Source of the DNA: Haemophilus sp.
GTDB lineage: Bacteria; Pseudomonadota; Gammaproteobacteria; Enterobacterales; Pasteurellaceae
Reading direction: 5' to 3'
Assembly (NCBI GenBank): GCA_019423025.1
Contig: JAHZCD010000003.1
Coordinates: 62,001-126,000 of the forward strand
DNA length: 64,000 bases
The position numbers were made by a program, and so were the translations under genes. Below the pieces are notes generated by a model. The model saw only the letters and a list, made by a program, of their open reading frames with translations, was not told where the DNA came from and ran no database searches. The stretch's first letter is position 1, and every line of letters starts with the position of its first letter. Below, one piece after another: positions 16,861 through 25,773 of the stretch.

Positions 16861-17916
16861 ATGAAAAAATTAACCCGATTTCTGACCGCACTTTTACTGA
16901 CTTTCGCCCTTTTTGCTCACGCAGAAATGGTGGATACCTATGCGTTTAAAAACCAAGCCGATCGTACTCGTGCTGTTGAACTGGCAAAATCCTTACGTTG
17001 CCCACAATGTCAGAATCAGAACTTAGTTGAGTCCAATTCGCCGATTGCTTATGACTTACGTATTGAAGTCTATAAAATGGTGGATGAAGGAAAAACGAAT
17101 CAGCAAATTATCGACACAATGACAGCACGTTTCGGTAATTTCGTGAACTATAAGCCCCCTTTTCAGTGGAATACCGCACTCCTCTGGTTATTGCCTATTT
17201 TGCTATTAATTGGGGCTTTTGCGTTGATTTTATTTTCCACAAAAAAATCAGAAGACGAACCGAAACAACTTGAAAATCAACTTCATACAGTGCCTAAAGA
17301 AGAAAAAAGTGCGCTCAAATTTGAAACCAAATCCGCTATTTGGGTCTTTGGTATTTTATTGGTTCTTCCTTTAAGTTATTACTTCTCTCTTGATCGTTTT
17401 GAGCGTGTTCAGCAAGGTGAAAAAGAGATGATTGAGCTTGCCAATAAAAAAGCAGATACATCAATGGTGCATCAAAAAGAAGATATGGTGCTCAAAATTC
17501 AAAATAAAATTCGAGAAGATGTGAATAACCCTGAGCTTTGGGCTCAGCTAGGTGATGCCTATATGCAAAATGATGAATTTGATCATGCACTCATTGCCTA
17601 TAGCAATGCAGAAAAAATTTCAGGCACAACACCCGCGATTTTAGGCCTAAAAGCGACCGCACTTTATTATCAAGCTGGTCAAAACATCACACCACAAATC
17701 CAGCAAATAATGGATGAAGCGTTAAAACAAGATAAACATGAAATCTCGGTAATCACATTATTGGCGACTGAAGCCTTTAAAAATCATGAAGCCGAAAAAG
17801 CCAAAGCTTATTGGCAACAATTATTAGATTCAGGTAATGCTGCCGTGGATCGCCGTACTGTCATCCAACGAATCAAAATGATAGACTATTTTGAAAAAGG
17901 ACAAACCTCACAATAA
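16861..17916 (+). CDS. Fused NrfF/CcmH-NrfG/CcmI haem lyase subunit
   Basis: A 351-residue two-part protein. The N-terminal part has a signal peptide (cleavage after AHA, residue 21) and the CcmH/NrfF redox motif LRCPQCQNQNL with C47 and C50, ending in a hydrophobic helix (about residues 101-122). A second hydrophobic helix near residues 161-178 is followed by a TPR-like domain (NPELWAQLGDAYMQNDEFDHALIAYSNA) as in NrfG or the C-terminal part of CcmI. The fusion would reduce and present apocytochrome to NrfE/CcmF. An uptake sequence lies in the signal-peptide coding region (16885-16893) and another in the TPR part (17656-17664). Confidence 0.88.
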   Translation: MKKLTRFLTALLLTFALFAHAEMVDTYAFKNQADRTRAVELAKSLRCPQCQNQNLVESNSPIAYDLRIEVYKMVDEGKTNQQIIDTMTARFGNFVNYKPPFQWNTALLWLLPILLLIGAFALILFSTKKSEDEPKQLENQLHTVPKEEKSALKFETKSAIWVFGILLVLPLSYYFSLDRFERVQQGEKEMIELANKKADTSMVHQKEDMVLKIQNKIREDVNNPELWAQLGDAYMQNDEFDHALIAYSNAEKISGTTPAILGLKATALYYQAGQNITPQIQQIMDEALKQDKHEISVITLLATEAFKNHEAEKAKAYWQQLLDSGNAAVDRRTVIQRIKMIDYFEKGQTSQ

Positions 17917-17919
17917 GCT

Positions 17920-19122
17920 ATGTCTCATTATTCAGAAAATATCATTATTGGAGCCGGTGCTGCCGGCTTATTTTGTGCCGCACAGTTAGGAAAGCTGGGC
18001 AAACAAGCCACCATTTTTGATAACGGTAAGAAAATTGGTCGAAAAATTTTAATGTCTGGCGGCGGATTCTGTAATTTCACCAATATGGAAATCACATCTG
18101 GCCGTTATATCAGCCAAAATAAACACTTCGTCAAATCTGCCTTAAAACGTTATACACAATGGGATTTTATTGCTTTAGTCGCTGAGTACGGCATTCCTTA
18201 CCACGAAAAAGAATTAGGGCAGCTATTTTGTGATAACGGTGCAGAAGATATTGTGAAGATGCTCGGAACGGAATGTGACAAATATGGTGTAAGCATTCAA
18301 CTACGCAGCGAAGTGAGTGATGTCGAAGCCGTTGAAAACGATCCTAAAGTGCGGTTTAAATTAAAGGTAAATGCGGTTGAATGGCAATGTCGAAATTTAA
18401 TTATTGCCACAGGTGGGCTCTCTATGCCAGGTCTGGGCGCTTCGCCTTTTGGCTATCAAATTGCAGAACAATTTGGATTAAATGTGATTCCTCCTCGTGC
18501 AAGCCTTGTGCCATTCACGTGGCGAGAAAGTGACAAATTCTACTCGGCACTATCCGGTATTTCATTAGATGTGGCGGCGACAAATCAAAACAAAACCTTT
18601 ACTCATCAAATGCTATTCACCCATCGTGGTTTATCTGGCCCTGCCATTTTGCAAATATCCAATTATTGGCAACCTGGTGAAAGCATTCATTTAGATTTAT
18701 TGCCCTATAACAACATTCGTCATCATTTGGATGAATTGCGTCAATCTTCGCCCAAATTACAGCTTAAGACTGTATTAAGTCGCTTATTGCCGAAGAAATT
18801 AGTCGAACTTTGGTCAGAACAAGGCTTGATTCAAGACGAAGTGATTGCAAATTTAAGTAAAGTGCGGTTAGAAAATCTAGAGAATTTAATCCACAATTGG
18901 CAATTTATACCTAATGGCACTGAGGGCTACCGCACGGCTGAAGTCACGATGGGTGGTGTTGATACCCATGAGATTTCATCCAAAACCATGGAAGCTACAA
19001 AGATTAAAGGACTCTATTTTATCGGTGAAGTGCTCGATGTTGTCGGCTGGTTAGGAGGCTACAATTTCCAATGGGCATGGAGTTCTGCAGCCGTTTGTGC
19101 AATGGGGATTGATGAAAGCTAA
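17920..19122 (+). CDS. HI0933-type NAD(P)/FAD-dependent oxidoreductase (YhiN-like)
   Basis: A 400-residue flavoprotein. The N-terminal Rossmann dinucleotide-binding motif IIIGAGAAGLFCAAQLG is followed by GRKILMSGGGFCNFTN, and the C-terminal FAD contact is FIGEVLDVVGWLGGYNFQWAWSSA, written here in shorter form GEVLDVVGWLGGYNFQ. This set defines the HI0933/YhiN family. The substrate is unknown. It begins 3 bases after the NrfFG fusion stop, so it may be cotranscribed with the haem lyase genes, although a link to haem or nitrite metabolism is only suggested by position. Uptake sequences are at 18347 and 18860. Confidence 0.88.
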   Translation: MSHYSENIIIGAGAAGLFCAAQLGKLGKQATIFDNGKKIGRKILMSGGGFCNFTNMEITSGRYISQNKHFVKSALKRYTQWDFIALVAEYGIPYHEKELGQLFCDNGAEDIVKMLGTECDKYGVSIQLRSEVSDVEAVENDPKVRFKLKVNAVEWQCRNLIIATGGLSMPGLGASPFGYQIAEQFGLNVIPPRASLVPFTWRESDKFYSALSGISLDVAATNQNKTFTHQMLFTHRGLSGPAILQISNYWQPGESIHLDLLPYNNIRHHLDELRQSSPKLQLKTVLSRLLPKKLVELWSEQGLIQDEVIANLSKVRLENLENLIHNWQFIPNGTEGYRTAEVTMGGVDTHEISSKTMEATKIKGLYFIGEVLDVVGWLGGYNFQWAWSSAAVCAMGIDES

Positions 19123-19230
19123 TCTTTCTCTGAATTAATTATTTTCATCATGAATGAAAAAATCATTACTTTGATCATGAAATATCCTTACGTTAAAATC
19201 AGCATACTAATATTAAAAAAGGATATAAAC

Positions 19231-20325
19231 ATGACATCAAAAACACTTCCCTTTCACGCTGATACTGTCGGTTCATACTTACGTTCTCAACCTTTAAAAG
19301 AAGCCCGTGCAAAATTTGCAGCAGGCGAACTTTCTCGTGAACAATTAACGGAAGTTGAAGATCAAGAAATTGCTAAATTGGTACAAGCTCAGTTAGATGC
19401 TGGTATTCAAGTCATCACGGATGGGGAATATCGCCGTGCTTTTTGGCACATCGATTTCTTAGAAAACCTAAATGGCATCGAAGGTTATCACCCTGAACAT
19501 GGTTATAAATTTAATGGTGTGGAAACCAAACCTTACAATACTCGCTGCTGCGGTAAAGTCTCTTGGAATCCAAACCATCCATTTATCGAACATTTCAAAA
19601 AATTAAAAGACATTGTTGGGGATCGTGGCGTCGTAAAATATACCATTCCAAGTCCGAATCAATTAATGTATCCAATTCAATGGGATACGGGCGTTTATAC
19701 GACACGTGCAGAATTTGCCAAAGATGTTCAACAAGCTTATAAAGATGCAATCAAAGCCTTCTATGATGCAGGTTGCCGTTATTTACAATTTGATGATGTG
19801 TATTGGGGTTCACTCTGTAACAATCACTTAAAACCAGAATTTGAAGCAGATAAAGCACAGGCGCTTGAAAATATTCAAGTTGTATTAGCTGCTAAACCAG
19901 CTGATATGGTTATCACAACGCATGTTTGCCGTGGCAATTTCCGTTCAACCTATTTATTAACCGGTGCATACGATCCTATTGCGGATGCGTTATTTGGCCA
20001 AACCCAATACGATGGCTACTTCCTGGAATATGATGATGAGCGTTCTGGTGGGTTTGAACCATTAAAACACTTTGCCAATAATCCACACAAAGGCCGAGTC
20101 GTATTAGGCTTAATCAGTTCAAAATTCCCTGAATTAGAAGATAAAGCGGCTATTAAATCTCGCATTGAAGAAGCGACTAAATATGTTCCACTTGAACAGC
20201 TTTGCTTAAGCCCACAATGTGGTTTTGCGTCAACCGAAGAAGGGAATATCATGACGGAAGCACAGCAATGGGCAAAAGTCCGTTACGTTGAAGAAATTGC
20301 TAAAGAAGTATGGGGTGAAGATTAA
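19231..20325 (+). CDS. MetE-like cobalamin-independent methyltransferase (YxjG/YxjH type)
   Basis: A 364-residue protein corresponding to the C-terminal catalytic half of MetE: HADTVGSYLRS at the start, DGEYRRAFWHIDFLE, and the probable zinc ligands H231, C233 (THVCRGNFR) and C330 (SPQCGFAS). The upstream in-frame ATG at 19150 is not used in my view because an AAAAAGGA ribosome binding site lies just before 19231. Such single-domain proteins transfer methyl groups to homocysteine or a related thiol from an unidentified donor. The 108 bases upstream hold two copies of ATCATGAA (19147-19154 and 19174-19181), possibly operator elements. Confidence 0.88.
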   Translation: MTSKTLPFHADTVGSYLRSQPLKEARAKFAAGELSREQLTEVEDQEIAKLVQAQLDAGIQVITDGEYRRAFWHIDFLENLNGIEGYHPEHGYKFNGVETKPYNTRCCGKVSWNPNHPFIEHFKKLKDIVGDRGVVKYTIPSPNQLMYPIQWDTGVYTTRAEFAKDVQQAYKDAIKAFYDAGCRYLQFDDVYWGSLCNNHLKPEFEADKAQALENIQVVLAAKPADMVITTHVCRGNFRSTYLLTGAYDPIADALFGQTQYDGYFLEYDDERSGGFEPLKHFANNPHKGRVVLGLISSKFPELEDKAAIKSRIEEATKYVPLEQLCLSPQCGFASTEEGNIMTEAQQWAKVRYVEEIAKEVWGED

Positions 20326-20373
20326 TTCATTTCATAAAAACATACTGTTTTTTAACCGCACTTTTGTAATCTG

Positions 20374-20399
20374 AGAGCGTAGCAATACGCTCTTTTTTA
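20374..20399 (+). terminator. Terminator of the MetE-like gene
   Basis: AGAGCGTA at 20374-20381 pairs with TACGCTCT at 20386-20393 around a GCAA tetraloop and is followed by TTTTTT. Confidence 0.9.
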
Positions 20400-20420
20400 T
20401 TACTTCCTTTCAATAAATAA

Positions 20421-20449
20421 AAAAGCTGATGTTATTCACATCAGCTTTT
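20421..20449 (-). terminator. Terminator of the MFS transporter gene
   Basis: AAAAGCTGATG at 20421-20431 and CATCAGCTTTT at 20439-20449 form an 11-bp stem; on the minus strand it is followed by a T-run (TTTTTTATTTATTG). It lies just past the transporter stop codon at 20466. Confidence 0.85.
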
Positions 20450-20465
20450 CATTATCAATTTGTCA

Positions 20466-21782
20466 CTAGATTTGCGTTAAATCAACGTTTTTCGTTTCTT
20501 TTGAGGCTAATAACGCTAACAAGGTTAAGAATGCATTAATGGCTAAATAAATCCCCACGCCCATTAAGCCATAAAGTGCATTGATTTTTAATGAAATCAT
20601 TGCCGCAATGGTTGCCCCGATAATGGATGCAATATTGTAGGCTAAAGAAGCGCCAGAATAACGTACTTCTGTTGGGAACAATTCAGGTAATAACGCTGCC
20701 ATTGGGCCAAATGTCATGCCCATTAATGCCATACCAATTACCAAGAAAGCAAATACGGAGGTTGGCGTGCCGTTTCCAAGGAATAATGGCATACATAATG
20801 CAAAAATTAAAATGCTGACCGTTGTCCAAATCAACCATTTACGACGACCGATTTTATCTGCATAAAGACCAGAAATACTGATAAAAATCGCAAAAACAAT
20901 CGCACTCATTAAAAGTAATCCCGTGAAGGTATTAGCAGGAATGCCTAACCCCATTGGATAACCTGCTTCTGAAAGGGTTGCCGGTGTACGAGAATACGCT
21001 TGAGCAAAGGCAGTCATAATATAGAACAAGGAATAAGTCGCCACCATAATAAAGGTACCAATCACCATTGGTTTAAAGTGTTTAGTGAATACCACACTCA
21101 CCGGTGCTTTTAATTTTTTCCCTTTTTCTTCCGCTTCAATGAACACATGGCTTTCATGTAAGGTTAAACGAACATATAACCCAACTAAAACTAAGGCTAA
21201 AGAAGAGATAAACGGAATACGCCATGCCCATTCAACAAGAGCTTGTTGGCCCCAGAAATAACTCACTAAGAAGAAGGTCGCATTAGCCACAAATAAACCA
21301 ATTGGCGCACCTAATTGAGGGAATGTACCATACCAAGCACGTTTTCCTTCTGGCGCATTTTCTGTTGCCACTAAAGCGGCTCCACCCCATTCACCACCAA
21401 GACCGATACCTTGACCGACACGGCAAATACATAACAAAATCGGCGCCCAAATACCAATTTGAGAATAAGTCGGCAACAAACCGATAATGACCGTAGATCC
21501 GCCCATTAAAACCAAAGAGGCGACCAAAGTTTTCTTACGGCCAATCTTATCACCAAAGTGCCCAAATAAAGCGGAGCCAATTGGGCGAGCAAAGAATGCT
21601 AAGGCTAATGTGGAAAGAGAAAGTAAATCATCGGAAAGCGGATCGCCGCTATGGAAGAATTGTGTGTTAAAAACTAATACTGCCGCAGCGGCATAGATAT
21701 AATAATCAAAGAATTCAATTGCAGTACCCACCATGGATGCCAAAGCAACCTTAAATGGATCATTACGAAGTTGTGAGGACAT
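20466..21782 (-). CDS. MFS transporter, metabolite:H+ symporter family
   Basis: A 438-residue permease with 12 predicted helices. The start MSSQLRNDPFKVALASMVGTAIEFFDYYIY and the loop motif FGHFGDKIGRKKTL (the A-motif of the family) mark the MHS subfamily that includes ProP, ShiA and YhjE. A second copy of the loop motif (LYADKIGRRKWLI) starts the second half. Substrate cannot be assigned; members carry dicarboxylates, shikimate, betaine and the like. It is the last gene in the men direction but has 53 bases between it and menH. Confidence 0.88.
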   Translation of the reverse strand: MSSQLRNDPFKVALASMVGTAIEFFDYYIYAAAAVLVFNTQFFHSGDPLSDDLLSLSTLALAFFARPIGSALFGHFGDKIGRKKTLVASLVLMGGSTVIIGLLPTYSQIGIWAPILLCICRVGQGIGLGGEWGGAALVATENAPEGKRAWYGTFPQLGAPIGLFVANATFFLVSYFWGQQALVEWAWRIPFISSLALVLVGLYVRLTLHESHVFIEAEEKGKKLKAPVSVVFTKHFKPMVIGTFIMVATYSLFYIMTAFAQAYSRTPATLSEAGYPMGLGIPANTFTGLLLMSAIVFAIFISISGLYADKIGRRKWLIWTTVSILIFALCMPLFLGNGTPTSVFAFLVIGMALMGMTFGPMAALLPELFPTEVRYSGASLAYNIASIIGATIAAMISLKINALYGLMGVGIYLAINAFLTLLALLASKETKNVDLTQI

Positions 21783-21835
21783 TTTGCTTCCTTAAGAGTC
21801 AAATAAAATGAAAGGGCTAAATCCTAGCATTTCCC

Positions 21836-22579
21836 TTAAGGTTGAGCAATTTTTAATATGATATTTTCTATTTTTTCAGCAAAATATGTTGGATTTTCTA
21901 AATGGGCATTATGACCAGCATCAGGAATAAGCGTTAAATTGAGTTGATTGGCTTCAGCCATTTGACGAAACTTCTGATCTCGTTCACCACAAAAATAAAA
22001 AAATGGCAGCAAACTTGACCGCACTTTTTCTCTAAAATCAGGCTGCTTGGCAAGGCTAGTAGCTAATAACATATGACCAATATTTGCCCCGCAATTGGCT
22101 TTTCGCTTTTCAATTAATGCCTTACGTTGCTGTTCATTTAAATGAGAAAAAACAGGTTGTTGATACCAATCCTCGAGCACGGTTTCAGGCTTTTCATGGA
22201 AAAAACGCTCAGCCCACATGTTATCATTAACTAGGCGGCTTTGTTTTTCTTGTTCAGATTGCAAACCTAAATTCGCCCCTTCTAAAATGACTGCCTTTAA
22301 ATGCCCTATCTTCACTCTAGCTTGCAGTGCATAATATTGTGCGATTCGTCCACCAAGTGAATAACCGATTAAGATATAAGGCTCATTTTTTATGAGATGT
22401 TGAATTTGTTCTTCAAGAAACTGAGCGGTTTGCTCAAAATCTTCAACCGCTACAGCTTTATTCTCACCGTGAAACGGTAAATCGAGAGAGAAACAACGAA
22501 AGTGCGGTAGATTTTCGATGACTTTTTGCCAATCTGATTTCATACCTAATAAACCATGAAGAAAAACAAGATTCATCAT
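21836..22579 (-). CDS. menH: 2-succinyl-6-hydroxy-2,4-cyclohexadiene-1-carboxylate synthase MenH
   Basis: A 247-residue alpha/beta-hydrolase: FLHGLLGMKSDW forms the oxyanion region, the nucleophile elbow is IGYSLGGR, and the catalytic histidine is in DAGHNAH. In menaquinone synthesis it removes pyruvate from the MenD product. Context, directly after menF and menD, supports MenH over other hydrolases. The start may be the first or second of two tandem ATGs. An uptake sequence lies at 22018-22026 and another at 22500-22508. Confidence 0.93.
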   Translation of the reverse strand: MMNLVFLHGLLGMKSDWQKVIENLPHFRCFSLDLPFHGENKAVAVEDFEQTAQFLEEQIQHLIKNEPYILIGYSLGGRIAQYYALQARVKIGHLKAVILEGANLGLQSEQEKQSRLVNDNMWAERFFHEKPETVLEDWYQQPVFSHLNEQQRKALIEKRKANCGANIGHMLLATSLAKQPDFREKVRSSLLPFFYFCGERDQKFRQMAEANQLNLTLIPDAGHNAHLENPTYFAEKIENIILKIAQP

Positions 22580-22600
22580 AATAATGCCATATAAAGAAAT

Positions 22601-22619
22601 CCCCTCTATATAAGAGGGG
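22601..22619 (-). terminator. Weak hairpin between menD and menH
   Basis: CCCCTCT at 22601-22607 pairs with AGAGGGG at 22613-22619 across ATATA. It lies in the 47-base gap between menD and menH; on the minus strand it is followed by ATTTCTTTAT, only moderately T-rich, so it may be a partial terminator or a processing site. Confidence 0.5.
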
Positions 22620-22626
22620 AAAGAAA

Positions 22627-24333
22627 TTATTCACCAATCACCGCGTGGCTGATTTGTTCAATCAAGCGCTTATAGGTTGCGCTGCCATCACTTGGGTTTG
22701 TTTTGATTTCAATTAATGTCGCACGGCGGCGAGTATAAGCTTGTTTTAACACGGAGCTTAAATCTGCCCAGGTGTAAGGCAAGGCATATTTTAAGCCAAA
22801 CATTGCCGCGACTTGTGAGAAATCACCATTATGTGGCAAGCGATAGAACTGCTCTTTCACCTCTTCATCCACCGGCAACATATCAAAGATTGCACCACCA
22901 TTATTGTTAATCACAAAAATAATGGTTGGTTGAGTGACATTCTTAAATAAGGCTAAAGAGTTCAAATCATAAAGCGTAGACGTATCGCCAATCATGGCCA
23001 CCACAGGTTGATCGGCACCGATACCAATACCTGCAGCTGTAGCTAATAAGCCATCAATTCCGCTTGCACCACGGTTAGTGAAAATTGGATACCCTTCAGG
23101 TAATTTGGTTAATGCATCAACCAAGCGTACAAAAAGACTGTTTCCTAAGAACAAAATACCGTTGTAAGGTAAAACACGCTCAATATGATGTGCTAATGAA
23201 GCTTCATTAAGATTGCCGCCGACTTGTTGTTCGATAAAGGTTGCACAGAATTTAGAAAGCGCAAGTGGTTCGAGCAACCAAGGCTTTTGACGCAATGGCG
23301 GGTGTGCACGTAACCAATGATGAGCTTTGGCGTTAAAGCGAGTTTGTGTATGGTGGTTTGGATCAACTGCATTTTGACTTTGCTCCACCACCCAAAATTC
23401 GCCTTGGAATTCCGCTAAGAATTGGTTAATCCGTTTACTGATAAAACGAGAGCCAAATTGAATCACAATATCAGCTTGAAGTAATTTTTGCTTCACTGTT
23501 TGGTTTGCCAGCCAAATATCCGCATAAGGCATGAGAGGCTCAACACCTGATTGAATATCCGTCAGCAAAATCCACCCCATGGTATTTGCCCATGAGTTAA
23601 TGCCCATTGCTTGTTCAGGCGTTAATTGCCCTGCCACAATCACACCACGTTTCGTACGCCAAGTATCCCAATTCTCGTGCATCAACACTTCTTGCTGTAA
23701 TGGTTGATGAACAACCCAATTTTTAGGCTGGCTTAACCAACGTTGAATTGGCATTAACCATGGATGACCGTCAATTTCTTGCTCTTGGGCATTATAAAGT
23801 GGCTCTGCAAAAGGCACATTGATATGCACCACGCCTGGTTGTTGTTTTTGTTTATAGCACGCTTGTTCTAACGTAGAAATTAACCATTTTGCTGCATAAT
23901 CTGCCTGAGGTTTCGGTAGATTGACACTTGCAACGGGGTAATCGGCAAACATATTTTGTTGCACGATAGCTTGATTCGCCCCACACTCCCATAATTCAGG
24001 TGGGCGATCAGCGGTAAGAATAATTAAATTCACGCCTGTTTGACGAGCTTCGATAATTGCTGGATATAAATTTGCTGCTGCGGTGCCCGAGGTGACAATC
24101 ACGGCAACAGGTGCTTGAGTAGATTTTGCAATCCCCAACGCAAAAAAGCCTAAACCACGTTCATCAAAGTGACTATGGCACGTTGCACGAGAAGCATTTT
24201 GTAAACGCACAGCTTCTAGCGTTAAAGGTGTTGAGCGTGAACCAGGCGCAATACAAAAGTGACTCACGCCTTGGCGAACCAAGGTTTCTAAGATCACCTT
24301 TGACCAACAACGATTAAATACGCTTACAGACAT
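22627..24333 (-). CDS. menD: 2-succinyl-5-enolpyruvyl-6-hydroxy-3-cyclohexene-1-carboxylate synthase MenD
   Basis: A 568-residue thiamine-diphosphate enzyme. The N-terminal pyrimidine-binding domain has GVSHFCIAPGSRSTPLTL and the catalytic Glu region (FDERGLGFFALG); the C-terminal diphosphate-binding domain has the GDTS ... NN motif (MIGDTSTLYDLNSLALF, then INNNGGAIFDMLP). It adds a succinyl semialdehyde unit from 2-oxoglutarate to isochorismate. Length is as in E. coli. It lies 5 bases after menF and upstream of menH. The product menaquinone is the likely electron donor for the Nrf system encoded nearby. Confidence 0.97.
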   Translation of the reverse strand: MSVSVFNRCWSKVILETLVRQGVSHFCIAPGSRSTPLTLEAVRLQNASRATCHSHFDERGLGFFALGIAKSTQAPVAVIVTSGTAAANLYPAIIEARQTGVNLIILTADRPPELWECGANQAIVQQNMFADYPVASVNLPKPQADYAAKWLISTLEQACYKQKQQPGVVHINVPFAEPLYNAQEQEIDGHPWLMPIQRWLSQPKNWVVHQPLQQEVLMHENWDTWRTKRGVIVAGQLTPEQAMGINSWANTMGWILLTDIQSGVEPLMPYADIWLANQTVKQKLLQADIVIQFGSRFISKRINQFLAEFQGEFWVVEQSQNAVDPNHHTQTRFNAKAHHWLRAHPPLRQKPWLLEPLALSKFCATFIEQQVGGNLNEASLAHHIERVLPYNGILFLGNSLFVRLVDALTKLPEGYPIFTNRGASGIDGLLATAAGIGIGADQPVVAMIGDTSTLYDLNSLALFKNVTQPTIIFVINNNGGAIFDMLPVDEEVKEQFYRLPHNGDFSQVAAMFGLKYALPYTWADLSSVLKQAYTRRRATLIEIKTNPSDGSATYKRLIEQISHAVIGE

Positions 24334-24338
24334 TCTTC

Positions 24339-25619
24339 TTATTCTCCGTTATTCTCTGCAAACAGGGAAATCAGCCCTGCCGCTTTACGTTCAATTTCTA
24401 ACCACTCTTCTAGGGGTTGTGAGCCTTCCACAATACCGGCACCAGCAAATACACGCACTTGGTTTTCTTCAATAAAAGCCGAACGAATAGTAACACAAAA
24501 TTCTGAGAGATTTTGGCTCATCACGCCTAATGTTCCGGCATACCAACGACGATCAAAGGTTTCTATTTCAGCTAAAGCTTTCTTCGCTTGTTGCTGTGGT
24601 AAACCTGATACCGCTGCCGTTGGATGAATTGCCTTCAGTAAATCGGCATCCGTACAAAGTGCGGTCAATTTTGCGTGCATTTTTCGAATCAAATGCTGCA
24701 CTTTGCGTAATGACTTTAATGCGACATCATCAACGGTAATTTGTTCCACTAAGTGACTGATATTTTGTGAAATATCTTCAACCACCAACCAGTTTTCATT
24801 GAGGTTTTTTTCATCATTTAACAGCCAATTCGCACGTTCATCATTTTCACTCGGATTATCACTAACAGGTGCAGTACCCGCAAGCGCCTCCGTAAATAAC
24901 TGACGATCATCTCGTGCAAATAAGCGTTCAGGCGTCGAACCTACAAAACAGTGTTCAGCATTATCTGCCCATAAAAAATGGTAACAACCACTATTTTTGG
25001 CTTGGCTTGCTGCAAGAAAATCTTTTCCGTTTAACTTACTCTGAAGACCAAACACGGTTTCATTTGCCAAAACAAGCTTGGTTAATTCCCCTTGTCGAAT
25101 ACGAGCGAGTGCTTGATTGACCCAGTCACACCACGTTTCTTGGTTTGCTTTTGGCACCATGCTTTCGATGGTTAATTGATTAAGTGGTAAAAGTGCGGTT
25201 GTTTTTTCGAATGAATTCAACACCGCTTTTGCTGAATCAAGCTCATTTGTTTCAACAAACACAGAAACTACTGTCTCACCATGTTGTTGTTCAATTAAAA
25301 CTTGAGGCAAAATAAACTGGCTTTCACCTTGAAACTGTAAACCGCCCACTAACGGGAAATCGTACTCTTGAATAAATTGCTGTGCCAAATTCACATCTGA
25401 AAATGACCGCACTTTCCCCACCGCTGCGACGGTTTTAGCTTCATCACGAAAACGTAAATAAAATTGTGGATAAACAAGTTGCCCCTTCATCCATGCCAAA
25501 AGATCAACACCCAATTTCATCTTCGTCTGAAGACGTGCAATAGCGGGTTGCTGATCAGTTGTCACCAAGGTTTCAAACTGGCAAATTAGCTCAGATTTAG
25601 CTTGTTCTAAAGGGCCCAT
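24339..25619 (-). CDS. menF: Isochorismate synthase MenF
   Basis: A chorismate-utilising enzyme; motifs include FVGSTPERLFARD, TEALAGTAP, VVEDISQNI, LRKVQHLI, HPTAAVSGLP, WYAGTLGVM and RVFAGAGIVEGS. I place the start at the ATG at 25619 (MGPLEQAKSE), giving 426 residues, close to the E. coli length. The frame is open to an ATG at 25679, which would add 20 residues encoded across an uptake sequence (25659-25667), look like a fortuitous hydrophobic stretch and have no family counterpart; neither ATG has a clear ribosome binding site. It commits chorismate to menaquinone. Three further uptake sequences are inside the gene. Confidence 0.9.
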   Translation of the reverse strand: MGPLEQAKSELICQFETLVTTDQQPAIARLQTKMKLGVDLLAWMKGQLVYPQFYLRFRDEAKTVAAVGKVRSFSDVNLAQQFIQEYDFPLVGGLQFQGESQFILPQVLIEQQHGETVVSVFVETNELDSAKAVLNSFEKTTALLPLNQLTIESMVPKANQETWCDWVNQALARIRQGELTKLVLANETVFGLQSKLNGKDFLAASQAKNSGCYHFLWADNAEHCFVGSTPERLFARDDRQLFTEALAGTAPVSDNPSENDERANWLLNDEKNLNENWLVVEDISQNISHLVEQITVDDVALKSLRKVQHLIRKMHAKLTALCTDADLLKAIHPTAAVSGLPQQQAKKALAEIETFDRRWYAGTLGVMSQNLSEFCVTIRSAFIEENQVRVFAGAGIVEGSQPLEEWLEIERKAAGLISLFAENNGE

Positions 25620-25773
25620 GAAAAATAATAAAACACACAAAAAATTAGCCCATATTCTACCGCACTTTAATACATTCAAAAAATTTTTTTATTAAATCTT
25701 TTCAAGATAAGAATTTAAGCGTAAATTAGACGTAATTTTTGAATGAAAATCTAATTATCATAGGATGTTACTA

